From NCBI GenBank assembly GCA_020091685.1, contig CM034595.1, positions 4,889,971 through 4,953,970 on the forward strand: DNA of 64,000 nt. Reading direction: 5' to 3'. The translations under genes and the position numbers were made by a program. The notes under the pieces were generated by a model. It had not been told where the DNA came from, made no database searches, and saw nothing but the letters and a program-made list of their open reading frames with translations. Below, one piece after another: positions 53,201 through 60,004 of the stretch (positions within the stretch are counted from its first letter, which is position 1; each line of letters begins with the position of its first letter). This DNA comes from Lutjanus erythropterus. Taxonomy: Eukaryota; Chordata; Actinopteri; Lutjaniformes; Lutjanidae.

Positions 53201-54828
53201 ATATCGGACATTTTGTGCACCAGGGCAATACAGTGTGCCTCACGTCAGAGGTTACACTAAACTGATTTTTTATGAACAATATAGCTGTCAATATTACAGG
53301 AATCCAGCTATATAGACCAACCACCAGGCATAGGTTTTAAATGGCCGTAAATTAAGTTAATTTCTTTGTCCTGTCCTCATCTAACAAACAGAGGATATGA
53401 CTATATCTAACAAAAATAAAAGCTGAATGCTAACACTCCTTTCAGTGCTGTGGATAATGCCACTTGGCCAGATGTGCCAATTAATACCATCCTTGCAAGT
53501 CATTGTTAATTCAGCTCTATGTGCAGCGTGCAGCAGTTTAGATACATACAATGGTAATTAAAAAGACAATCAGTGAAAGATTAGATTATTGTTTGTATTA
53601 TTGTTTGTTGTTAAGTATTTGCACACTTCTGGATCAGGAGTGCATTTTGTGTGTAAGTGTTTTGTCTATAGGGCTCTGGGTATATTTGTTGGCTACTTTC
53701 ACATGGTTTCTTAAAATTTGGGGATGATTTTGGCTGGGCATAATATTTATCAGCCAGTTCAGTTAAAAGGGCTTGATTCATTAAAATTACCAAAAAAAGA
53801 AAAACTCAATCCCAGTGGAAGAGATGGGCAGTATTTCAATTAAATGTGTTTAAAGCGCATATTAATTACTGAATTACTGACTAGTGTTTTGTAGCTTGTA
53901 TTTAGCTGTGCAGAAAAAAATAAGATGTAATTTGAAACAAAATATGTATTTAAAATACTTAAAATACATGAATTAATTTGTCATTTTATTTTCAAAAAAG
54001 ACACATTTTTATCCCTGTGTTTAGAGTTACAGTAAAAAAATGTATAACTGTTAGCTTAATTGCAGTCTTTGGCTGAATGTCAGTGAATCCGAACAAACTC
54101 TTTAAACACTGTAAGTACTCTGGTTGTTTGCTTATATAACGGTGGTTCCCCATCAGAAAAGGCTGTTTGATGGCAAAGTAAAGCGGTGAAAACATTCTAA
54201 ATATTAGGCAAACTTAAAATGATATTGATTTTTCAGGTGGCTAAAATATTTTTAAGGTTGCTAAAATATGGTGTTTCTCCAAACTGGGAGCATGCAGACC
54301 GCCATCTGCTATAGGTAATACACTGACTGTAGAAAAGTACCTTCTGGTACCTTATATAACCCCACTTAAAAATAAAAGCCAGAATACCTCAACAGATCAG
54401 TGAGAAAATATGTTTTTTTGGAATTAGAGTAGAGTGACCCTTGCTTATGACCACATATACTGGATAGTTTGAACAATAAGTCAAACTAAACCAAACTGCC
54501 ATAACAAAATGTTAAAACGTGTTCTTTGACCCTGCTGATGCCGAGCCGTCCTCCTGTTTCTGCTCCATGCAGGTTTTCGAAGCACGGCTCCTTAAAGTCT
54601 CATGAAGAACTGGAGCTTCCCCCGGAGCTGACGGAGGACTGGGCCACCATGGAGGTGTGCGTGGACTGCAAGAAGTTCATCACTGACATTATCGCCTCCA
54701 GCAAGCACAGCCTGTCACTGGCCACCAAGAGGGCTCGCCTAAAACGCAAGACCCAGTCCTTCTACTTGTCTTCCCCGAAAGGAAGGGAGGAGTACCGGCC
54801 CTCTGAACGAACAATCAATGAGATCTAA
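20498..54828 (+). CDS. spire1: SPIRE1-type actin nucleator, 17 exons, 5' end missing
   Basis: Predicted join: 20498-20734, 23686-23811, 34129-34203, 34567-34731, 35728-35814, 36727-36856, 38302-38343, 42743-42793, 43746-43909, 43986-44079, 45349-45491, 46364-46549, 50303-50440, 50613-50683, 50801-50828, 52268-52560, 54573-54828. Each junction has AG/GT borders and phases agree throughout. The product has the Spire order: KIND (C-terminal part), four WH2 repeats, linker, Spire box, modified FYVE finger. In the known family, Spire nucleates actin filaments, works with formin-2 type formins through KIND, and acts on Rab11 and myosin V vesicles. I favour SPIRE1 over SPIRE2 from remembered SPIRE1 linker motifs ([17 protein letters not shown]) and the RTINEI-type C-terminus. 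Which teleost paralogue (a or b) cannot be told. The first coding exon is not in view; the first visible exon begins in phase 0 at V-I-E-S-L-G. The three symmetric linker exons may be alternative. Confidence 0.93.
21534..21597. repeat. (CA)n microsatellite, about 32 units
   Basis: Uninterrupted CA units directly visible. Confidence 0.98.
22388..22540. mobile_element. Partial family G MITE
   Basis: AACTGACCCTTCCGGAGTCC followed by CGCCCCTC matches the left end of the element at 45548-45962 with few changes. The right inverted end is not seen, so the extent is approximate. Confidence 0.55.
22738..23070 (+). repeat. Interspersed repeat, family A copy 2
   Basis: Diverged copy of 650-990 sharing TGTGAGAAAACAGCATTA, then GCAGAGATGTCCT and an AAACATG end. 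It lies in the second visible spire1 intron. The left terminus is not clear. Confidence 0.55.
23686..23811 (+). CDS. spire1: spire1 exon: KIND domain, C-terminal part
   Basis: 42 codons, phase 0 at both ends, acceptor ccttgtag and donor gtgggt. It encodes a helical segment ([20 protein letters not shown]) that closes the KIND domain in Spire proteins. The (CCT)n/(CAT)n-rich start of the next intron, 23818-23845, is not coding. Confidence 0.94.
27690..28366. mobile_element. TIR element family D copy 2, inverted
   Basis: Reverse-oriented relative of 9083-9866. Matching blocks include AAGCACTGGTAAACTTTCTA (inverse of TAGAAAGTTTACCAGTGCTT) and AAATCAAAGCTAAATAAGAA. The end is CAGTTCTCAAGAATG. 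The left end is decayed or truncated. Confidence 0.78.
28864..28894. repeat. (GT)n microsatellite, about 15 units
   Basis: GT units directly visible. Confidence 0.96.
31620..32400. repeat. T-rich minisatellite
   Basis: About 780 bp of imperfect tandem units of roughly 20-30 bp of the type CATCTTTTTCATCTTGTTA, often with TTATGTTGT or GTCTTGTTACAT. The + strand is strongly pyrimidine-biased (few A and G). The ORFs through it are low-complexity artefacts. Confidence 0.88.
34008..34035. repeat. Interstitial telomere-type repeat
   Basis: Four perfect TTAGGG units plus TTAG. The tract is too short and too internal to be a chromosome end; it lies in a spire1 intron 94 bp before an exon. Confidence 0.95.
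34129..34203 (+). CDS. spire1: spire1 exon: KIND-WH2 linker
   Basis: 25 codons, phase 0 at both ends, acceptor tcccccag and donor gtatgc. It encodes a charged linker ending in L-Q-N-A-D-W. The next exon continues A-R-F-W-V-Q, so the start of the first WH2 helix is split across this intron, as expected for Spire. Confidence 0.93.
34567..34731 (+). CDS. spire1: spire1 exon: WH2 repeats A and B
   Basis: 55 codons, phase 0 at both ends, acceptor ctgtcag and donor gtcagt. It encodes WH2-A ([20 protein letters not shown]) and WH2-B ([20 protein letters not shown]), separated by a proline-containing spacer. Each WH2 repeat binds one actin monomer. This is the most conserved exon in the window. Confidence 0.97.
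34732..36726 (+). other. spire1 introns around WH2-C
   Basis: Apart from exon 35728-35814, these are AT-rich introns without recognised elements. A T-run lies near 35014-35025 and there are poly-A/T-rich patches near 35140-35290. Confidence 0.7.
35728..35814 (+). CDS. spire1: spire1 exon: WH2 repeat C
   Basis: 29 codons, phase 0 at both ends, acceptor gtttcag and donor gtaagt. It begins V-N-G-D-I-P-P-R and carries the WH2-C helix ([18 protein letters not shown]). The linker and third WH2 repeat of Spire are central to its nucleation activity. Confidence 0.96.
36727..36856 (+). CDS. spire1: spire1 exon: WH2 repeat D
   Basis: 130 nt, entering in phase 0 and leaving one base over, acceptor gttctag and donor gtaaga. 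It encodes a proline-rich spacer and WH2-D ([20 protein letters not shown]). The continuing open frame after 36856 is intron. Confidence 0.95.
37244..38073. mobile_element. TIR element with internal minisatellite, family F copy 2
   Basis: 830 bp with near-perfect terminal inverted repeats CACTCTTAGAAATAAAGG and CCTTTATTTCTAAGAGTG. The interior has fewer of the same 55-60 bp repeat units than the copy at 14459-15602. It lies in the spire1 intron just upstream of the 42-nt exon at 38302. Confidence 0.87.
38302..38343 (+). CDS. spire1: spire1 exon: short RPLSMS linker exon (42 nt)
   Basis: A 42-nt exon with acceptor ctccttgcag and donor gtaaag. With one base carried over it reads [14 protein letters not shown]. 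This resembles the R-P-L-S-M-S-Y-S-F-D segment I recall just after WH2-D in vertebrate SPIRE1. It enters and leaves in the same phase, so skipping it keeps the frame. Confidence 0.82.
38887..39481. mobile_element. TIR element (hAT-like MITE)
   Basis: The left end AGGGCTGCTCCCGACTAAAG is a familiar start of a fish non-autonomous element. The right end ACAGGGCAGCCT carries the inverse of AGGGCTGC. It includes a run of about 22 A at 39340-39361. About 595 bp. Confidence 0.68.
40925..42330. mobile_element. Long-TIR non-autonomous element, family C
   Basis: The left arm contains GGTTAGCTTAGCTTAGCATA followed by AAGACTGGAAG at about 41035-41065. The right arm has the inverse, CTTCCAGTCTTTATGCTAAG followed by CTAAGCTAATC, at about 42198-42228. 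GAGTTAGATGAAAAGATC at the left has a diverged inverse at the right. Arms are about 130-200 bp. Ends are approximate. Confidence 0.78.
42743..42793 (+). CDS. spire1: spire1 candidate cassette exon (51 nt)
   Basis: A 51-nt stretch with acceptor ccttttag and donor gtaaag reads [17 protein letters not shown] when joined in phase 1. It is open and symmetric in phase. I do not recall this peptide from mammalian SPIRE1, so it may be a fish or alternative exon. Its basic K-T-R-S could be a kinase site, which is speculation. The support is splice sites and frame only. Confidence 0.6.
   Translation, partial: VLAKLAVCHRICSVLD
43746..43909 (+). CDS. spire1: spire1 exon: linker with myosin V tail-binding motif
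   Basis: 164 nt, entering in phase 1 and leaving in phase 0, acceptor atgtgcag and donor gtcagt. It encodes a serine-rich stretch and then [18 protein letters not shown]. The LLxAPxLAELDSS core is the conserved segment that binds the globular tail of myosin V in vertebrate Spire proteins. A second GT at 43914 (gtatga) was rejected because it breaks the frame into the next exon. Confidence 0.9.
43986..44079 (+). CDS. spire1: spire1 exon: serine-rich linker
   Basis: 94 nt, phase 0 in and one base over, acceptor cactcag and donor gtgagt. It encodes D-E-I-V-G-R-R followed by a serine-rich, probably disordered stretch ending G-K-K. It follows exon 43746-43909 after only 76 nt of intron, so both splice sites of that intron are close together. 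Confidence 0.87.
44080..45348 (+). other. spire1 intron
   Basis: 1.27 kb of AT-rich sequence with no recognised element. A chance - strand frame at 45132-45419 has no family signal. Confidence 0.65.
45349..45491 (+). CDS. spire1: spire1 exon: conserved basic linker
   Basis: 143 nt, completing a carried base and leaving in phase 0, acceptor gaacaacag and donor gtgagt. It encodes [19 protein letters not shown] and then [14 protein letters not shown]. That block is strongly conserved in SPIRE1. The basic and serine-rich composition suggests phosphorylation sites. Confidence 0.94.
45548..45962. mobile_element. Short TIR element (MITE), family G
   Basis: About 415 bp between TTGACCCTTCACTAAGTCCC and the inverted end GGGACTTAGCGAAGGGTCAA, which differ at one position. 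There is no coding capacity. It lies between spire1 exon 45349-45491 and the candidate cassette exon. A partial copy is at 22388-22540. Confidence 0.88.
46364..46549 (+). CDS. spire1: spire1 candidate Spire1C-like cassette exon (62 codons)
   Basis: 186 nt, open in phase 0 and symmetric, acceptor ttctctcgttcag, weak donor gtttgc. An alternative donor at 46568 (gtacat) would give 68 codons, also in frame. The reading forced by the upstream exon contains six leucines in a row, coded by (CTC)n, and then [19 protein letters not shown] with flanking arginines. Mammalian Spire1C has an alternative exon of similar length between the WH2 cluster and the Spire box that sends the protein to mitochondria. 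Position, length, phase and hydrophobic-basic character fit that, but I could not compare sequences. The same DNA in another frame gives polyproline; that frame does not join the neighbouring exons. Confidence 0.68.
46900..47310. repeat. Interspersed repeat, family E copy 2, inverted
   Basis: Reverse-oriented relative of 13620-13960. Shared blocks: AACCACCCAGCCAAA and GAACTGCTGGGCTGATTTGG, then GACTGAGAGTCACTGAAGG and AACTGACCATTAGGG. The middle differs. Confidence 0.65.
48340..48990 (+). pseudogene. Decayed LINE (L2-type) reverse transcriptase fragment
   Basis: Frame-broken remnants follow the order of a LINE reverse transcriptase. G-V-T-Q-G-S appears near 48337-48355 (usual G-V-P-Q-G-S). 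Y-A-N-D-T-Q-F-Y follows near 48434-48457, in place of the catalytic Y-A-D-D. Then come F-F-G-A-K near 48540 and L-G-V-T-V-D near 48652-48672. Frameshifts and the Asp-to-Asn change in the active site mark it as dead. It resembles L2/Maui-type elements, judged by motif only. Confidence 0.65.
49136..49910. mobile_element. Teleost interspersed element
   Basis: It begins AAAGCTGCAAGCAGCACTGA followed by ATGGGCCCTCA, and ends near TTCAGGCCCTCGTAATAA. This arrangement is typical of a widespread fish non-autonomous element. No target-site duplication was identified. Confidence 0.65.
50248..50302 (+). promoter_or_regulatory. (CT)n(GT)n tract in the Spire-box splice acceptor
   Basis: A CT run (about 50250-50262) and about 16 GT units (50263-50294) stand where the polypyrimidine tract of the 3' splice site should be. 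They end 8 bases before the exon (GTTGTTGCAG at the border). UG repeats in RNA are bound by TDP-43 and CELF-type proteins. Confidence 0.75.
50303..50440 (+). CDS. spire1: spire1 exon: Spire box
   Basis: 46 codons, phase 0 at both ends, acceptor gttgttgcag and donor gtagct. It begins E-E-F-C-F-P-V-E-C and encodes [20 protein letters not shown], the Spire box helix next to the membrane-binding finger. It resembles the rabphilin-type Rab-binding helix and is linked to vesicle targeting. A (TG)n tract ends only a few bases upstream of the acceptor. Confidence 0.96.
50613..50683 (+). CDS. spire1: spire1 exon: modified FYVE finger, first half
   Basis: 71 nt, phase 0 in and two bases over, acceptor tttaatgcag and donor gtaaaa. 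It encodes [13 protein letters not shown] and later C-Q-F-C. The C-x-x-C pairs are zinc ligands of the FYVE-like domain that binds acidic membranes. Confidence 0.94.
50801..50828 (+). CDS. spire1: spire1 microexon: FYVE finger C-S-Q-C-C
   Basis: A 28-nt exon, acceptor tcctcgcag and donor gtaagt. With two carried bases it reads [10 protein letters not shown], the next zinc ligand pair. Skipping it would shift the frame, so it is probably constitutive. It is far too short for a normal ORF scan. Confidence 0.93.
50829..52267 (+). other. spire1 intron with a TIR-type element
   Basis: No coding sequence. It contains the possible element at 50948-51985 and otherwise AT-rich sequence. Confidence 0.7.
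50948..51985. mobile_element. Probable TIR element (GCAGAGTGGGGTAA family)
   Basis: The left end GGCAGAGTGGGGTAAAGTGA is mirrored at the right by ACTTACCCACTGG and CTTATCCCATTCTCTCCTAC, an imperfect inverse. About 1 kb, noncoding. Boundaries are approximate. Confidence 0.6.
52268..52560 (+). CDS. spire1: spire1 exon: FYVE insertion loop
   Basis: 293 nt, phase 0 in and two bases over, acceptor gtctaacag and donor gtaaga. It starts [14 protein letters not shown], a conserved basic loop of the Spire FYVE domain. A long stretch rich in Gly, Ala and Ser follows, with alanine and serine runs. This low-complexity part appears longer than I recall for mammalian SPIRE1 and is probably disordered. Confidence 0.93.
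52561..54572 (+). other. spire1 intron
   Basis: 2 kb of AT-rich sequence; I see no gene and no clearly bounded repeat in it. Confidence 0.65.
54573..54828 (+). CDS. spire1: spire1 last coding exon
   Basis: 256 nt, acceptor ctccatgcag, ending in TAA at 54826-54828. It encodes [19 protein letters not shown], the last zinc ligand pair (C-V-D-C). A basic helix ([12 protein letters not shown]) and the conserved C-terminus S-E-R-T-I-N-E-I follow. The reading continues the two bases carried from the previous exon. Confidence 0.96.
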
Positions 54829-55687
54829 GACTCTTTATTTCTCTCTCTCTGGCTGCTTCAAGCTCCAATGGCACAATTATAGACTCAACACTGGATATGA
54901 TCTTACTGTACTCGTATACGTCAGTCAGAAAAAGCTGTCAGAGTGGCTGATATGAAGCCTGGTGGTGGACAGTGTGGTATTTGTGGCTGTGTCCTGATCA
55001 TCGTGTACAGCTCCTTCAGACAACAGCATACTATAGATCTGCCGATGTTTTTTTTAACCATATCATAGATGATCCTTTAATCTCTGGCCACAGTGTTTGA
55101 GTAGAGAGACGAGAACTGCTGTGATGACAATGGCAATGCCTCAAAGCGGAATGACTTCCCTCCCCTCTGAAGGCACAGCAGCGTGGTCCAACCCAACTCA
55201 CACTCAAATCAATAAGCACAAGGACTGATGTGTGTTTGACTTCCTCAGGCACCGGCACTGCAGAAGACTGAAGGACTGCGGAGAGATCGGGTGGTAAACT
55301 GAGAGTGACACTCAAGGAAATATGGAATATTGAACTGTACATTTTGTATGGCTTTTAATTTAGTTTTTTTTTACATATGTGTGTACAGTAAATGATTGTT
55401 CGATGAAAAGTCACTGTCCATTTTTAATTTGCAGTTTTATTTTGCTGAAAGCTCTCTTTTTTTGCTGAGGAAGCAGGGGATAAGTCTTTGTCTCCTCATG
55501 TTTCTTTTGGCATCACATTTAAACCTCTTCCATTTTTATGCAGATTTAGTGCCAAATATTAACTCTTTCTAATCTGTATGTCACCCAAAGAAAAGTCATT
55601 TTCCCTGATGTATGTTTGCAGCCATCTTGCAGCGAAATGATGTAACAAATTGGGCCGACCCCCTGCTGGTATCAAATCTCTCTGAAA

Positions 55688-57093
55688 TTAAAGGCGCACT
55701 ATGCAGCATTTTCCTAAACAAGAAACAATTATTCATATGGACATAATCCCTTTAAATCATCATTTATGACTGACTAGAAGTGTGCAGTGGTGGCTGTATC
55801 TGCAGAGACTCTGCCTTCTGTCTGTATTTTCTTGTATTTTGCTGTGCTCTGAACATTTCTGGGCTTCAGTTTGTAGTGTGTAGCACCCAGCCAATACAGC
55901 GTGCAGAATTTTGAGGACAGGACTAGGGCTGGGTATTGTTCAAATATTTTCAATACCAGTTCCTGGCCTATACTTTTTTTTTTGATAATAATTTTATGAA
56001 ATCCATTTTAACACAAAGAAAATTACATTACACATTGTGGTGCAGGAGGAAGCTGTTTAAAGACCTGATAGCAGCTGTGGAAACGGTTTACTCTGTACAC
56101 TTTACTCAACCTGGAAAACTGGATGAAAATGTGTGTGTAAAAATTATAAATAGCTGGAACAAAATAAAAAACAGTAGTTTGTGGTACTGGGAAATAGTGA
56201 CAGAGTGAGATCTCTTACTTTCTCTGTGCTAAAGAGCAGCTAGCCCAGGCCTGTAAGCAAGACTGTGAAAGTTGTCAGAAATGCTTTCCATCTTGGCTGC
56301 ATGTTATCAACCACTCACTGTGGTGAGGAGAGCTGGGATGATAAGGTGAACATACTAACTGACAAGCTGATAGGTTGTCACACTGGCTAGCTAACAAGCA
56401 TCCCAAAGTTCTTTTAGTTACCCATGCAGAAATGTAGCTAGTGGTACAACCCCCCCCCCCCAAAAAAAAAGAGACGATAATCCCCATCTCTTGGTGCAAT
56501 GTTAATGTAGTGTCATTCCTGCCTCTATGATGTGTAAAGTTAGACAGCCAAACACCAGCACTATTAGATCTTGGTACAAGAACGCTGCGTGCTTAATGGC
56601 TCAGTGATGCGCCTGAGATTTCTCTGTAAGTCTCAAAATTTGATACTGAATGACACGGCATTTTCCAATACTCAGTAGGATCAAAGAAATTTGGTTGGTG
56701 CTATAAAAGTATTGAAGTTTGGTACCCAGCCCTAGATGGGACTCTATAAAACCGTCTCTCTGTCTCTCCTTTGCTCTCTGTCTGAGTGAGCCGCAGAAAG
56801 ATATATACACACAGACACACACACACACAGGCAGAGCAGACTGAGGATCACTTTAGCTGTATTCACAGAAAATCCACCATTGTGTGGAGGTGTGCTATAC
56901 AAGGTAACTGCTGTGAAACAATCAGAAAATATGGCTTTATTATTCTGATTCACTGCTTTGTTCATGCTAATGCCGCTCGCTCTCTTAACTCACTCTCTAT
57001 GACTCTCTCCCTCTCTCTTGTTAATTGAGAGGAGGCGGAGGGGCCAACTTTGAATGGTGCGTTTACACATAATGCTGCATATTCTACCTTTAA
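55688..57093. mobile_element. Outer TIR element containing a nested element
   Basis: The left end TTAAAGGCGCACTATGCAGC is matched by the inverse of the right end GCTGCATATTCTACCTTTAA. The core elements TTAAAGG and ATGCAGCAT are shared. Without the nested insert it is about 590 bp, typical of this fish family. Confidence 0.7.
55923..56735. mobile_element. Nested TIR element (CTAGGGCTGGGTA family)
   Basis: 813 bp bounded by CTAGGGCTGGGTA and its perfect inverse TACCCAGCCCTAG. Next to the ends, TATTGTTCAAATATTTTCAA and AGTATTGAAGTTTGG are a diverged inverse. It contains a poly-C/poly-A run near 56450-56469 and no coding frame of note. Confidence 0.85.
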
Positions 57094-57700
57094 ATGTACA
57101 AGACTAAATTAGCTTGCATTAGATTTCAATGCTCAGTCAATTAAAAAGTAGTATAGTCTACATTTCCCATGATGCCCACTTCAAACCAATGAGCAGAGCA
57201 CATACGATACAAAACACACAGAAAACACTCATGCAAAATAACCAAAACTATTTTGATTAGAAAATGTTGTGTTCATGTTCGACCCCATTTTTTTTTCTAG
57301 TGTGTAGCAGATTGAAAAAAAAAAGATGTGTAGGGCCTTTAAGCACATTTCTTAACCATACATTCAGTTTGTTCATTTGCAACTTTTTTTTTTTTAAATT
57401 AAATCACTCAGATATGCACAGAAGCAGGTACAAAAACATTACCTGTACTACAATTTGTAGGATTTTTCAGACTTGTCTTTTAATAATTTACAGGAAATAT
57501 CGGCATATTTTTAAATACCTATAAATAAATGCGGTGGTAAATATATAGTATGTATTACCTCTTTCACTTTTCTTTACATTAAGTTCCTGACTTGTATTTG
57601 TATTGTGTAAAGATTCGTCATGATAAAACGCATCATGTTCATGTTTTTGTACAGATGTACACCTCAATAAACCCAGTTCACTGTACATGAAGGAAAAAAA

Positions 57701-59384
57701 TAACAACATACCATCTTGTTGTTCAGCACATACTGTTAAGTCTTAATAGAATGCCTTTATGATTTCCCTCAATCATTCAGAGTCTCATTATCAGGAAAAA
57801 AAAAACCTGACTTATGGCCTGGATGTCTATTTGATTCTTCATCACATTCCTCATCTTCCTCCTTAAGATGTTTCTGCCTTAAGAATTGCCTTTTATCATC
57901 ACACTTATATGTTGAACAGTCATCTACTGTAACTGTACATACTTTGTTTGTAATGGTTTGTTTGTAGATCAGCTCTGTGTTGCCTCGATGGTATCCTGAC
58001 AGTGAGACTGCTGTAGATCTGTGTCTCTGAGAGGGAAACTATCCCAGTACAGTGTGTGTTTGGGGAAGGAGTGGGAAGTCCACATAAAAAACCTCACAGC
58101 GTGACAGCAACATGCATGTACTACGGTGTAGCTTGTACCTTCAGTCTGTATTACCTTCAAGCTGTAACTCCTTGCCAAGAGTGCAACAAATGATGACTAC
58201 AACAATAAACTGTAATGCAATACCTGATCAAAGTATCTTCTTTGTCTTGTATTTAAAAATGTGCAAAAACATGTTGTTTTTTGCTTCAGAATGCCACAAC
58301 CTGACACCCAGGAGTGATCTTATAGAAAATTCCAATCTACCAGGTACTTGAGACCTCTTCAATGATGACGGTGTCCAAAAGTAATCTAATGGAGAACCTC
58401 GCAGGCTGTCAATGAGCTCATATTTCTCAACACTGAATGGAGGATTCATATTGGATCGGGTGTCAATTGCATCTATGTTTTACAACCAATACAACCTGGA
58501 CTAGAGATTGTACAGCTCAGTACATAAAAATGTACAATTTATATGCATTTTCTTTCCACTGAATGGAAGATAAGTAGGTTGGGTGCACTCATGCAAGCAA
58601 CTTCAAAATATGAAGAAACAACACATACAAAGCTTGCAGGAGTTAAGCAAATCTAAGGTTATTATCATCATCTACAGACAACCCAGTGAAACCAACTTCA
58701 ACTCAACACAGCTGAAGAGATGAGTGTTTTCAAATCCCATTTCCACACCTCAGACTGCCTAAGATAACTGAGAAAATATGAGTGTTGTTTTGATATTTTC
58801 ATTGTTTGTTTGTTTTGGAATTGAGTAATGCAAAGCCATCCTCCATACCAGTTGGTGGTGGTGCAGAAATTCAACCGCCAATAAACCTAAAAGAAGAACG
58901 CAACACTGCAGGATACTGTAACAGCAGTGCCCACTTAGTGCAGCTTGCTAGCAAGAAATAGACATAGACTGAACTCAGCCTTACACTGCTAGTTGGAGTA
59001 ACTTCAGTAGAGAACAAATTGTATTTTTCACGGATCCAAAGTGTCCAAATGTACGGATAGAGTGGTCTGAATCGACAATGTGCTGTTCCTCAAATATTTG
59101 AAAACATTATCACCTCCTGGTGCCATACAAAGCTAATGAAATTAACTTTTTAACAAAAAAGTATTGTTGATTTTTGAACGGAATTTGAGTGTGAACAAAT
59201 GTTCACACATTATTGTGGAGCAGCCACGTTTGCCCTTTGAGCTAACCTTGCTAAAGACAGATCAAAAGTGTGAAACAATATTTTCTTTGCCAACACTAGA
59301 TATAAAAAAATGTACCTAAACTTCTTTCTTACTCATGTACTGTATATTAGTACAAAGTTCACTGATGAATATATTACAATAACC
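57701..59384. other. Intergenic region between convergent genes
   Basis: AT-rich, without a recognisable gene. 58855-58900 contains a block (GTTGGTGGTGGTGCAGA, then CAACCGCCAATAAACC) that resembles the end of a widespread fish interspersed repeat. AATAAA also occurs at 58204-58209 on the + strand. I found no clear poly(A) signal for the - strand gene. Confidence 0.6.
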
Positions 59385-60004
59385 TCAGAGATGTATGTAA
59401 CTTTGATTCTGTACAGTCTCAGATGATCTGTTCAGCAGTGAGAATGTTTCTCTGGCAGAAGGAGACTCTCCCTCCTGCAGAGAACACAGAGACACCGAGG
59501 AAAAAGACCAAACTCCAAATCCAGGGTAAAGTGGTTCAGTGAATGTGGTGTTGAAGGTGTGGAGGTGGATCAGTGTGTCAGAGGAGACGCTGTAGAAGGA
59601 CAGAGTGCCAGCAGGGTAGTCCACGTACACTGCTACTCTGTTAGAGAGAAAGGAGGAGGAAATTAATTTTGCGCTCTTATTGTGACTGACAGAGTAACGG
59701 CCATCATTGTAGCAGTTCAGAATCCAGGACTGATCATTCCATCCAAACCAGCAGTCTTCATTCTTTCCTTTCCTGTCGATTCCTCTGTAACTCACTGATA
59801 TTTTGACCTCTTTTCTCCACTCGACCTCCCAGTAACAGCGACCGGTCAGAGCATCTCTACAGAGCACCTGAGGCCAATTGTCAAATCTGTCTGGATGATC
59901 AGGGTACAACTGATCCTCCTCCACGTATGTCACCCTCCTGTTGTTGTCAGACAATTTCAGCTTCTTATTTATGGTGTTCATGTCGAGTATGAGCTCACAG
60001 GAAT
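59385..60004 (-). CDS. NLR exon: PRY-SPRY (B30.2) domain
   Basis: 620 nt including the stop, acceptor ctccatcag, entering with one base carried (completing Y before S-C-E-L). [41 protein letters not shown] and [18 protein letters not shown], then L-Y-P-G-F-G-V-W. All usual blocks are present, so the domain looks intact. B30.2 domains are protein-interaction modules and vary in their loops between paralogues. Confidence 0.95.

Larger units (their letters stand above)
54829..57700 (+). other. Probable spire1 3' UTR and downstream region
   Basis: No coding sequence is seen after the spire1 stop. AATAAA hexamers occur at 57524-57529 and 57666-57671. The latter, followed by a TGTA-rich stretch, is a plausible polyadenylation signal for a UTR of about 2.9 kb. 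If so, the transposons at 55688-57093 lie inside the UTR. Transcript evidence would settle the end. Confidence 0.4.

Noticed and set aside
58855..58905. AATAAA near 58880 as the spire1 polyadenylation site
   Set aside because: It lies in a block resembling a widespread fish repeat end, and better candidates lie closer to the stop.
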